This document shows, piece by piece, positions 13,649 through 20,521 of a DNA stretch of 20,521 nucleotides. Positions within the stretch are counted from its first letter, which is position 1. Every line of letters starts with the position of its first letter. Under the pieces are notes generated by a model that was given only the letters and a program-made list of their open reading frames with translations, was not told the origin of the DNA and did not search any database. A program made the translations under genes and the position numbers. The DNA lies in IMG/VR virus record IMGVR_UViG_3300037961_002121, positions 347-20,867 of that record. The stretch is one strand, 5' to 3'. This DNA is from a virus.

Positions 13649-14577
13649 ACCACCTCCTCAATCATTTTATTGTACCATGAACCAAGATTAAGTCCACTCA
13701 AGTCTGTCATATGTGCTTCTACCATAAGATTTGAGTTATTCTTCAACAATTCTTCAGTCACCTCAGAGAAATCATCAACCCAAAGAACAGGATAATCTTT
13801 AAACAGAGTCTGTAGATACTCATCTCTCATCATGATAGGGACTCGGCGCATGTAAACAACCTCCCAGTTCCTATGGCAGTCGATAGCATTACCTCTAGGG
13901 CAAAGCATGAACTGATGGTTACTGAGGTTACGGAGAAACTTGCCATATTCAACTCTCTCAACATCGACTGTTGCCCACGATTTGTCCGCGAACATTGCTT
14001 TCGTTCCCTTTCTACTCTCATGAGAGGATTCATTATGACTTACATACAATAAATTCTCTGTATGTCCAATCTGACTATCATTAATCGCCTTCACAAGTTT
14101 TTCAATCCTATCATCATTGCGATGCATCTTCCTTTGAACACCATAAGGAGCAGGAACTACCTTACCACCATTAGCAACAGCATTGACAGCACAGATACGC
14201 AAAACATTATCAGGAATACAATCGAAGATAGCATCATCAATCGGAGTATCCTCAAGATTAGTGAAGATAATAAACCTCATGTCAGGGAAGTTTGAACACA
14301 AGTCAAGAAGATTGCTTGTGTTCATCATGGCATTCACGATGGGTTTATCACTCTCCTTTACTTCAGCAATATCTCTCTTATATAAGCGAATATTATCAAT
14401 AAAGAGAGTCATATAATCTCTCTTTTTCTGAATTGAAAATACCTTGGACGCAAACTCTACATTTAAAAGATTTGCATCCTTCATGAAGTGAGTATAGATT
14501 CTACTCCACTGTCCTGCTTGATCTCCAAAAGAATAATCGCAGAGTTTAGATAGTGCTACACCTTCAATCAGTTCCAT
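13645..14577 (-). CDS. Exostosin-like glycosyltransferase (GT47-type)
   Basis: A 310-residue protein with the GT-B C-terminal pattern of exostosin-family enzymes: FMLCPRGNAIDCHRNWEVVY (223 to 242) then MRRVPIMMRDEYLQTLFKD and YPVLWVDDFSEVTEEL. The first 200 residues contain the acceptor-binding half and include RFIIFTNLED (101 to 110) and LLYVSHNESSHESRKG (176 to 191). Members of the family transfer sugars such as glucuronic acid or N-acetylglucosamine in eukaryotic and some bacterial and viral polysaccharides. Donor not deducible here, though the dehydrogenase in the same operon could supply a uronic acid. Overlaps the GT17 gene by 10 bases. Confidence 0.75.
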   Translation of the reverse strand: MELIEGVALSKLCDYSFGDQAGQWSRIYTHFMKDANLLNVEFASKVFSIQKKRDYMTLFIDNIRLYKRDIAEVKESDKPIVNAMMNTSNLLDLCSNFPDMRFIIFTNLEDTPIDDAIFDCIPDNVLRICAVNAVANGGKVVPAPYGVQRKMHRNDDRIEKLVKAINDSQIGHTENLLYVSHNESSHESRKGTKAMFADKSWATVDVERVEYGKFLRNLSNHQFMLCPRGNAIDCHRNWEVVYMRRVPIMMRDEYLQTLFKDYPVLWVDDFSEVTEELLKNNSNLMVEAHMTDLSGLNLGSWYNKMIEEVV

Positions 14578-15425
14578 GGTTTAATAAACTCCGCATACTT
14601 TTCTTGATTGTTCTGAATATATTCAGGATAACTTTCATCAATAGGAACTGCCCTGTAAACCATTCCACGGTTCAGAGGATCGAGTCCTTTCTCAACCTTC
14701 TCCTCTGCATTAGAAATGTTAGCATCAGTATTATTTTCAGTGTGTTCGTATGATGCCAGTTTCAGTTTAAAGTTCTCAGCGTTACCTAGGAAACTAAAGT
14801 GCCAACATGCATCCTCAATCTTATGTGCTCTTGCATGATCTTGACGATGCTGATCGATAGTAGTTCCTTTAAGATGCTTCCAGGTGCAAAGACGTGTTCC
14901 CATCCAGTCATCCTGATATAGGAAGTTCAATTTGTAGTAGTAAGCATTGCCAACAGCAACGTAATGATTGTTAGGATTGAACCAAGAGGTATCCTCTAAA
15001 ACATATGGATTGATAATTTCATCAGCATCACTAGTCATCACGATGTCACCATCTTCCGCACCTGCCTTTTCAATGCCGAAGCAACTAGCATTGCGATTAT
15101 AGACAGCACGTTGGAAACGGATAGGTAAATCAATGAAACGTTGTCCATATGGATCGCGTTCTGCATATCCAATATGAAACTTACTCTTCTCCATCATGTG
15201 AGAGAAGTCATTTGGAATCTCCTCTGTGATGTTATGGACAATCTTATCGTGCCACTTAGCAAACTTGTCTTTATTCTCCTCATAGTATAATGGTTTTTCA
15301 TTACCACTAACAGTGTAAGGAGATTCAGTAAGAACAAACTTATCTACCACATCACCCAAGATGTTGAGACGCATCTCAAGCAACTCAAGTTCATTGAAGA
15401 AAATAAACGAATCAAAAATTTTCAT
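14568..15425 (-). CDS. Glycosyltransferase family 17 (N-acetylglucosaminyltransferase-like)
   Basis: A 285-residue GT17 protein. Family members include the beta-1,4-mannosyl-glycoprotein N-acetylglucosaminyltransferase of animals and many bacterial and viral relatives. The N-terminus, MKIFDSFIFFNELELLEMRL (1 to 20), with DKFVLTESPYTVSGNEKPL (28 to 46), is diagnostic. The acidic metal site is SDADEI (132 to 137). CTWKHLKG and HFSFLGNAENFKLKLASYEH further on are also typical. It covers nearly the full catalytic domain with no membrane anchor. It starts six bases after the FkbM gene at 15431. Confidence 0.88.
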   Translation of the reverse strand: MKIFDSFIFFNELELLEMRLNILGDVVDKFVLTESPYTVSGNEKPLYYEENKDKFAKWHDKIVHNITEEIPNDFSHMMEKSKFHIGYAERDPYGQRFIDLPIRFQRAVYNRNASCFGIEKAGAEDGDIVMTSDADEIINPYVLEDTSWFNPNNHYVAVGNAYYYKLNFLYQDDWMGTRLCTWKHLKGTTIDQHRQDHARAHKIEDACWHFSFLGNAENFKLKLASYEHTENNTDANISNAEEKVEKGLDPLNRGMVYRAVPIDESYPEYIQNNQEKYAEFIKPWN

Positions 15426-15430
15426 GTTAC

Positions 15431-16045
15431 TTATTTAATGTAAAGTGCGTCTCCCCAGTCTTCGCAGGATTTCCAAACTTCTTTAATTTTTTTAAAACCA
15501 TGCTCCTCTAAGAACTCATCCATTTGTTCTATTTTAGCACAATCTTTGTAAATTTCGGCTCTATTGATTTCGGTGTAAACCATCTCAATATTTTTAAGAA
15601 CTTTGGTTCCTCCTTTAAGAACCTCCAATTCATATCCCTGAGTGTCCATATTTAGGAAGTTATATGGGTGTTCCTCAGGAACTTCATCATCTAATCTTGA
15701 CACCTCAACAGTGAACTCTTCAGTAAACTCAAGTCCAGGCATCTCTTTTGCTACAACAGGTTCTAACAACGAACCCGCCAGTCCAGTGGGATCTGCAAAC
15801 ATCTCATGCTCACCTACAAAGTTTCCCAGTGCTTTATTGACAATTTTGCAGGTATCTTCTATACCAAAACCCTTAACGTTCTGTTCAAGTATTTTGAAGC
15901 ACTCAGGATTAGGTTCAAACATAATCACATGAGGGAGTCTTACATACTTGTTAAGTTCTTCACCATGGTGAGCACCAACATGAATAACTCCTTTTATCTC
16001 CTTACCATTCTCTCTGAGAATATTATCAAGTAACTTTATGAGCAT
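15431..16045 (-). CDS. FkbM family methyltransferase, first of two
   Basis: A 204-residue SAM-dependent O-methyltransferase of the FkbM type. Motif I is VIHVGAHHGEEL (20 to 31), the acidic end of strand 2 is MFEPNPECF (42 to 50), and the family signature NMDTQGYELEVLKGG (132 to 146) is complete. FkbM enzymes methylate hydroxyl groups of sugars and other natural products. It overlaps the second FkbM-like gene (16036 to 16752) by 10 bases, which makes it likely that the two modify the same glycan at different positions. Confidence 0.88.
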   Translation of the reverse strand: MLIKLLDNILRENGKEIKGVIHVGAHHGEELNKYVRLPHVIMFEPNPECFKILEQNVKGFGIEDTCKIVNKALGNFVGEHEMFADPTGLAGSLLEPVVAKEMPGLEFTEEFTVEVSRLDDEVPEEHPYNFLNMDTQGYELEVLKGGTKVLKNIEMVYTEINRAEIYKDCAKIEQMDEFLEEHGFKKIKEVWKSCEDWGDALYIK

Positions 16046-16752
16046 AGAATAATGTTCTCATAATCCGCATTATCTATAACGAATTTACCCCACACCTCAC
16101 GGGAAATCGCTTCAGGATCTACCCACCAATCCTCATAGGGATTGCCTTCATTATGAACGTTCTGACATACTCTTACATACCCATGATCTTGCAGGGTGTA
16201 CATGCTTTGAGTTTGAACATCATAACCTCCAGCATACTTGTCAGTCTCAAAGGTAATCACAGAGAACCTATAGTCATCTAATGGCAGTTTATTAAGTGCT
16301 GCCAGTGTAACGTGGGGAGGATCGCAATCCAGTTGCAAATAATCAATCTGCTTTGGATAATCATTCTCTTCAAAAAATGTTTTGTAGTCAAATGTGGTTG
16401 CATCAGCACAAACACATTTGTTCTTCCGAATGGTATTGAAGTATTCAACTTTGTAATCTTCAATCTCAAACGAGACACCTTTCCAATCAAACTTATCCTC
16501 TAGTAACCAGGTGTTGTTGATTGTTCTAGGACGATCTCCACCAATCTCAACGTAATATCCTTCTGTCTTTCCTTCCAGCATGGAAAGAACAAACATATCT
16601 TGCATTGATTGGGAGTAATTCTCTACAATACCTGCAGCGCCAGGGAACGGCAGTCTCAGTCTATCGTACTTTTCTGTTGTATAACGTTTGCATCCTCCAG
16701 GAAACAAACCTTCAAAGTCATAATCCTTAGGGATTTCACTTCCAGTAGTCAT
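16036..16752 (-). CDS. FkbM-like methyltransferase, second of two
   Basis: A 238-residue protein. SQSMQDMFVLSMLEGKTEGY (47 to 66) leading into YVEIGGDRPRTINNTWLLE (67 to 85) and KGVSFEIE (91 to 98) are characteristic of the FkbM subgroup. A later IDYLQLDCDPPHVTLAAL (136 to 153) takes the place of the usual 'DIEGxExxxL' motif, so this copy is more divergent and the usual Glu is changed. An N-terminal extension of about 45 residues precedes the fold. A 17-base overlap with the epimerase gene upstream suggests linked translation. Confidence 0.75.
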   Translation of the reverse strand: MTTGSEIPKDYDFEGLFPGGCKRYTTEKYDRLRLPFPGAAGIVENYSQSMQDMFVLSMLEGKTEGYYVEIGGDRPRTINNTWLLEDKFDWKGVSFEIEDYKVEYFNTIRKNKCVCADATTFDYKTFFEENDYPKQIDYLQLDCDPPHVTLAALNKLPLDDYRFSVITFETDKYAGGYDVQTQSMYTLQDHGYVRVCQNVHNEGNPYEDWWVDPEAISREVWGKFVIDNADYENIILCS

Positions 16753-17725
16753 AGATATCCCTCGTTACTTCATATTCCATACGCTTGACTTTTCTATTCG
16801 GTTGTTTCATTGCCCAAACAAACATCTCTTCAACAAGTTCCTGAAGGTTGGTATTATCACGGAACTCAAGCATTGTCTTTGCCTTTGTGTGATCGCAATA
16901 GGCATGTTTTACTTCATGGCGAGGTTCACCATGTTCAATGGGAACTTCATAACCATACTTTTTACCAATTGCTTGCACAGTTTCAGCAACTTCATTCAAA
17001 GTGAAATACTTATCAGCACCGATGTTAAATGTTTCTCCATCAAAACCTGTCAGGAGTTTATCAAACGGTTCCATATAGTATTTGATATCAGAGAATGCAC
17101 GAGTCTGTTCTCCATCACCATACACAAGAATGGGTTCTCCACTCAAAGTCTTACGAATGAAGATACCAATAACATTACGATACTTATCCCAAATATTCTG
17201 ATAGATACCCAGAACATTGTGAGGACGAACAATATTATATCGAAGTCCGAACTGCTCATGAGCAAGTTTCAAATCACACTCTACAGCATACTTAGCAATA
17301 CCGTAAGGATCTACTGGTTGTGGACGCTTGTCCTCAGTGAATGGTGGAGTTTGTTCACCATATACTGCCATGCTAGAAGTAAAAATCATCTTAGTATCAT
17401 GACTGATACATTCGTTGATTAGATTAGCGGAAACGATAAGATTATTACGATAATTGTAATTACGAATAAAAGGAGAAAGTCCCTCAGCCGCATACGCAGC
17501 GAAATGAACGAGAACATCAGGGTTATGCTCCTGAAAAAGTTCAACAACTTTCTTCCTCCTTTCTAAATCAAACTTAGCAAAGGTAAACTTCTCACCACTA
17601 GGCACAAACGCTTTATATCCACCAGACAAGTCGTCAATACCAACAACTTCATGCCCACTTGCAAGAAGGTGACGAGTATAATTTGCACCAAGTAATCCAG
17701 CGCATCCTGTTACAAAGATTTTCAT
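16736..17725 (-). CDS. NAD-dependent nucleotide-sugar epimerase/dehydratase (extended SDR)
   Basis: A 329-residue extended short-chain dehydrogenase. Features: NAD-binding GCAGLLG (7 to 13), DD at the end of strand 2 (31 to 32), FTSSMAVYG (115 to 123) with the catalytic Ser, and the Y141-G-I-A-K145 pair in DPYGIAKYAVE. RPHNVLGIYQNIWDKYRNVIG (from about 167) and YGDGEQTRAFSDIKYYMEP resemble UDP-glucose/UDP-GlcNAc 4-epimerases. It most likely interconverts UDP-hexoses, but substrate assignment from sequence alone is uncertain. Joined to the preceding gene by an ATGA overlap. Confidence 0.85.
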   Translation of the reverse strand: MKIFVTGCAGLLGANYTRHLLASGHEVVGIDDLSGGYKAFVPSGEKFTFAKFDLERRKKVVELFQEHNPDVLVHFAAYAAEGLSPFIRNYNYRNNLIVSANLINECISHDTKMIFTSSMAVYGEQTPPFTEDKRPQPVDPYGIAKYAVECDLKLAHEQFGLRYNIVRPHNVLGIYQNIWDKYRNVIGIFIRKTLSGEPILVYGDGEQTRAFSDIKYYMEPFDKLLTGFDGETFNIGADKYFTLNEVAETVQAIGKKYGYEVPIEHGEPRHEVKHAYCDHTKAKTMLEFRDNTNLQELVEEMFVWAMKQPNRKVKRMEYEVTRDIYDYWK

Positions 17726-18543
17726 CTATAGTCTAAAATAAATTGCCGTTGCTCTTCTGTGTTTTGCCAACTACATGGAATTACTGGAATATAATTCTCC
17801 AATTCCATGACATGAACATCGGCATCTGTATTCATCATCATAGTATAATTTAGATGCTCAGTCAACAGTAAGTCTGTGGTGTACAGATTTTTAATACGCT
17901 TGGAGCATAGTGCTGCTGCCATGGCGAATGTTCCAACACCAGACAATGCCACATTCTCTGCGTTCATTAGAGTTGCAAAGTCCTCTGAAACTGAAGATGA
18001 CTGTATCTGAACCTTATCAATTTTGCGAAGTTCATGTACAATAGGATTCTCATCATCAGATTCAGTGATGAGAATACACTTATCAAAACTCTCAATCAAA
18101 TTGAGATAGTAGATAAGTGGATTAGGAACGTAATTAGTAGGAGGATTGAATACTCTATGGTAATTATCTCCACTCCTTAGGTGCATGACAATAGTATCAC
18201 TGCCAATAGCATCTTTCTTCGGAAGGATTAACTGATGTCGAACGTAGTCTTTACAGATACGTCGCATGTTTTTGTAAACATACTCTTTATCAACACCAAT
18301 TTCATTACCACCTTCAAAGATTCCTTTCTCACAATGAACCAGAGGTTCCCAACAATAAAACCTCCCAGAATGATTTCCTGGTTGAGGTTTATTGCCAAAG
18401 TCTAATTCAAATTGTTTAATATATGGATGAACAAGTTTTTGAATACAATCATCATCCGTCAGTTCTGCTCTCATAATGCAGTTGGCAACCTGTTGAATAT
18501 TGTTTCCTAGTCGCCCACTCCAATGTGAAATAGAACACGTCAT
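17722..18543 (-). CDS. Glycosyltransferase distantly related to GT11
   Basis: A 273-residue protein. SGRLGNNIQQVANCIMRAEL (9 to 28) resembles the GxGNQxxQ motif of fucosyltransferases, and MHLRSGDNY (120 to 128) the HxRRxD motif that contacts the GDP-sugar. The region ENVALSGVGTFAMAAALCSKRIKNLY replaces the IxANSSFSWWGA motif, a pattern found in many divergent members. No membrane segment. It is embedded between the SDR and a methyltransferase with ATGA overlaps on both sides. A GT-B type glycosyltransferase is likely; linkage and sugar are unknown. Confidence 0.68.
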   Translation of the reverse strand: MTCSISHWSGRLGNNIQQVANCIMRAELTDDDCIQKLVHPYIKQFELDFGNKPQPGNHSGRFYCWEPLVHCEKGIFEGGNEIGVDKEYVYKNMRRICKDYVRHQLILPKKDAIGSDTIVMHLRSGDNYHRVFNPPTNYVPNPLIYYLNLIESFDKCILITESDDENPIVHELRKIDKVQIQSSSVSEDFATLMNAENVALSGVGTFAMAAALCSKRIKNLYTTDLLLTEHLNYTMMMNTDADVHVMELENYIPVIPCSWQNTEEQRQFILDYR

Positions 18544-19301
18544 ACCTTAAGTCCTAACTCGACTTCGATTGCATCCAAGTCCTGATTCCAATCAATATAG
18601 TTTGGATTAGACTTATTGAAGTGCAAATCTGCCAACCAGTTACGGGTGTCAAAGACTTCCTGCCAGTTCTCGATGTTAGCCTTGAACTTAGGGATAGCAT
18701 CCAGAGTCTTGACTTTGATGAAAGTCATACCAAAACTGGGCTTGAAGTGATTGAGAACGATATTTTCATCCTCATAGATGTCCATCTCACGGACACTCTT
18801 AGGAAGTCCAAAGAAGTCTGTGATAGCAACGTCAACACGCTCGTGCTGAACACCACCAATCACGTCGCCACCTTGTTCCCAATGAGAATCGTGGAAGATG
18901 AAGAATCCGCCTTCCTTAAGATGATCTGCCCAGTAGTAAAGTTCTGCAAGAACTTGTTCGCGGGTGTGAATTGTATCGACAAAAATAATATCAAAGGGAT
19001 CTTCATCCCAGTTTTTACCAAGAGTCACACTATCTGCCTGATAGCACATGTAATCTGGGTTGACGAACCGTGCTCCTTCGCGTTGGAACCCGTCGAACAT
19101 CAAGTCGCAACCATGCACCTTATTGCCCCTGTCTGCCGCCTCTACGGACATCACAGCAGACGATGCACCAAGACGAACACCTAAGTCGATGAAACGTGCA
19201 TTCTTAAATCCACGAACAACATCCAATAATTTCCATGCATTCTCCCCCAAGTCACAATGGGGTTGAGCAATAAAATTACGAAGAGGTGTCAAATTAGTCA
19301 T
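18540..19301 (-). CDS. Class I SAM-dependent methyltransferase
   Basis: A 253-residue protein. Residues 37 to 49 (FIDLGVRLGASSA) correspond to motif I, VHGCDLMFDGF (62 to 72) to the acidic loop after strand 2, and FDIIFVDTIHTREQVLAELYYW (103 to 124) to the 'DxxFIDGxHxYxxVxxDL' motif of the Methyltransf_24/cephalosporin-hydroxylase-like group. KEGGFFIFHDSHW (129 to 141) completes it. The DTIH in place of DGxH is a small deviation. These proteins often methylate sugars in polysaccharide loci. Eight-base overlap with the SDR gene upstream. Confidence 0.8.
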   Translation of the reverse strand: MTNLTPLRNFIAQPHCDLGENAWKLLDVVRGFKNARFIDLGVRLGASSAVMSVEAADRGNKVHGCDLMFDGFQREGARFVNPDYMCYQADSVTLGKNWDEDPFDIIFVDTIHTREQVLAELYYWADHLKEGGFFIFHDSHWEQGGDVIGGVQHERVDVAITDFFGLPKSVREMDIYEDENIVLNHFKPSFGMTFIKVKTLDAIPKFKANIENWQEVFDTRNWLADLHFNKSNPNYIDWNQDLDAIEVELGLKV

Positions 19302-20154
19302 TGTAGCCGTACTCCTTTTTCATTTCGTTGAACACTTTTCTGATACCTACGTCAATAGTAGTTTTGGGAACCCACCAATCAAGTATATATGCGCTTGGAG
19401 AATTCCTCTTATCCAGTTGAACGCTATCTTTAGCAAGTCCAGACTCGATTTTTACGTCAAACTTATCAATCAATCCGAAACAACCCTGAATGATATTTGC
19501 AATCTCTCTAATGGTAGTAGAACGGAATGATGTAATATGTAGCTCATCTTCAGGTTTGAAGTCTGTGTAATTTTCCATCACTGTCTCTAGTGCCTCACAG
19601 CAGTCCTCAGCGTAGAGGAACTGACGCTCTTCGGTGCCATCAGTCAACATCTCAAATTGCCCTTCTTCAAACCCTTTGCGGATGAAGTCAGTGATGACAT
19701 GTGCTTTATCCATGTCTTTCTCGATGCCATAGACATTCCAGAACTTCACAGTCAATCCTTTCAGTGATGTAGTGTAAAGTTCACCCACACGCTTCAACAC
19801 ACCATAAGGAGAGTAACTCATGTTACTCATCTGAGATGATGCAAAGACAAAACGTTTCTTATACTTACCAAGCAAGTCAAATACGTTTGCCATCATGCGA
19901 GTGTTGTTATTAACAAAGTCAAACGTATGCTGATACTTCTTCAGGTAGCGCGAACCACCTACATCAAAGGCAAGAACAAACACAAAGTCTGCATTTTTAA
20001 TTGCACGTTCGAGATTGTGGTTAGGAATCTGTGTCAAGTCCTCACCATGATGTCGGGCGACATCGAATGGCGTGACTTCATGTCCTTTGGATTCAAGGTA
20101 CTCGAATAGGTAAGCACCAATCTGTCCACTAGAACCTAATACGGTTACTTTCAT
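19294..20154 (-). CDS. NAD-dependent epimerase/dehydratase (extended SDR), second
   Basis: A 286-residue extended SDR. NAD-binding GSSGQIG (7 to 13), FASSQMSNM (104 to 112) with the catalytic Ser, and SPYGVLKRVGE (115 to 125) with Y117 and K121 are intact. KFWNVYGIEKD and ERQFLYAEDCCEALE correspond to the conserved substrate-side segments. The N-terminal half is shorter than in typical UDP-hexose 4-epimerases. Coupled by ATGA to the GDP-mannose 3,5-epimerase-like gene before it, so the two may act on the same nucleotide sugar. Exact reaction unknown. Confidence 0.82.
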   Translation of the reverse strand: MKVTVLGSSGQIGAYLFEYLESKGHEVTPFDVARHHGEDLTQIPNHNLERAIKNADFVFVLAFDVGGSRYLKKYQHTFDFVNNNTRMMANVFDLLGKYKKRFVFASSQMSNMSYSPYGVLKRVGELYTTSLKGLTVKFWNVYGIEKDMDKAHVITDFIRKGFEEGQFEMLTDGTEERQFLYAEDCCEALETVMENYTDFKPEDELHITSFRSTTIREIANIIQGCFGLIDKFDVKIESGLAKDSVQLDKRNSPSAYILDWWVPKTTIDVGIRKVFNEMKKEYGYND

Positions 20155-20521
20155 TTGTTATTAATTTGCTCCTGAATCCAATTATACGTCTTTGTGATTC
20201 CTTCTTCAAGTGTTTGTGAGTAATCCCAACCAAGTTCTTTACGAATCAAGTCATTATTAGAATTACGTCCACGAACACCAAGAGGTGCATCAAGTTTATG
20301 AATTTTTTGAACGTCCTTACCAGCAACCTTGGCAGCAGTATCAACCAATTGATTGATAGTTACCATCTCTTCGGAACCAATGTTTACTGGACCGATGAAC
20401 TCACCGTCCATCAGTCTTCTAGTTGCTTCAATGCATTCGTCAACGAACAGGAAGGAACGAGTCTGTAAGCCATCTCCCCACACCTCGATTGCTCCACCCT
20501 GCTCCGGGAGGTAAGCGACTT
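20151..20521 (-). CDS. gme: GDP-mannose 3,5-epimerase-like protein, C-terminal part, cut by window edge
   Basis: The frame is open to the right edge, so only the last 122 or so residues are visible. The segment EVWGDGLQTRSFLFVDECIEA, then PVNIGSEEMVTINQL and PLGVRGRNSNNDLIRKELGW, closely matches GDP-mannose 3,5-epimerase of plants and bacteria, including the VRGRNSxNxLI motif that marks this subfamily within the extended SDRs. That enzyme turns GDP-D-mannose into GDP-L-galactose (and GDP-L-gulose). The catalytic Ser, Tyr and Lys would lie outside the window, so activity cannot be judged. It is the most upstream gene seen and ends in an ATGA overlap. Confidence 0.82.
   Translation of the reverse strand, partial: VAYLPEQGGAIEVWGDGLQTRSFLFVDECIEATRRLMDGEFIGPVNIGSEEMVTINQLVDTAAKVAGKDVQKIHKLDAPLGVRGRNSNNDLIRKELGWDYSQTLEEGITKTYNWIQEQINNK

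Noticed and set aside
15649-15655. CTAAATA on the minus strand
   Set aside because: Falls within the FkbM coding sequence (Leu-Asn-Met) more than 220 bases from the next start, so probably chance.
16802-17422. Long open frame on the plus strand (206 codons)
   Set aside because: It lies wholly inside the SDR epimerase gene on the other strand, has no recognisable motif and a sequence rich in Ile, Asn, Phe and Ser typical of antisense frames.
18621-19184. Plus-strand open frame of 187 codons
   Set aside because: Antisense to the class I methyltransferase gene, which has clear family motifs; no motif or ribosome binding site for the plus-strand frame.

Overview
The window looks like part of the genome of a marine cyanophage of the T4-like (cyanomyovirus) type. 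The evidence is a phage-style plastocyanin gene (petE) next to the 5' part of a plastoquinol terminal oxidase gene (PTOX), a phage tail-lysozyme-like protein, many short unknown genes, T4-late-promoter-like boxes, and 33 tightly packed genes, all on the minus strand and mostly overlapping by 1 to 17 bases. Gene order below follows transcription, from high to low coordinates. There is no gene-free stretch over 50 bases, and no tRNA, rRNA, CRISPR array, insertion sequence or integrase was seen.

Region A (20521 to 3997, at least 16.5 kb) is one uninterrupted operon for building and decorating sugars. It holds nucleotide-sugar enzymes (a GDP-mannose 3,5-epimerase cut by the right edge, two other SDR sugar epimerase/dehydratase-type proteins, and a UDP-glucose/GDP-mannose 6-dehydrogenase family protein). 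It also holds about eleven glycosyltransferase-like proteins: three GT11 fucosyltransferase-family members plus a distant relative, two GT-A/GT2 types, GT17, GT25, an exostosin-like protein, DUF5672 and a DUF3431-like protein. Decorating enzymes are three methyltransferases (two FkbM-type) and a PAPS-type sulfotransferase. An NAD synthetase (nadE) sits inside, and a peroxiredoxin-5-like protein ends the run. Neighbouring genes are mostly joined by ATGA, TGATG or TAATG overlaps, which suggests translational coupling. None of these proteins shows a clear membrane segment, and no flippase, polymerase or ABC exporter is present. The likely product is therefore a glycan made by cytoplasmic enzymes, for example on virion proteins, or a change to host surface sugars using host export. 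This is inference.

Region B (3949 to 1018) is a set of small envelope-type genes: a secreted lysozyme-like protein, two unknown cytoplasmic proteins, a one-pass membrane protein, a secreted HExxH protein, a 50-residue membrane protein, a small secreted protein and a two-pass membrane protein. It is headed by a perfect sigma-70 consensus promoter (TTGACA, 17 bases, TATAAT) whose spacer also contains a late-promoter-like CTAAATA box. A lysis or virion/envelope role is plausible.

Region C (972 to 1) has its own late-promoter-like box followed by a 68-residue unknown, petE, a 58-residue unknown translationally coupled to petE, and PTOX, which runs off the left edge. petE and PTOX are known cyanophage auxiliary metabolic genes that redirect photosynthetic electrons in the infected cyanobacterium.
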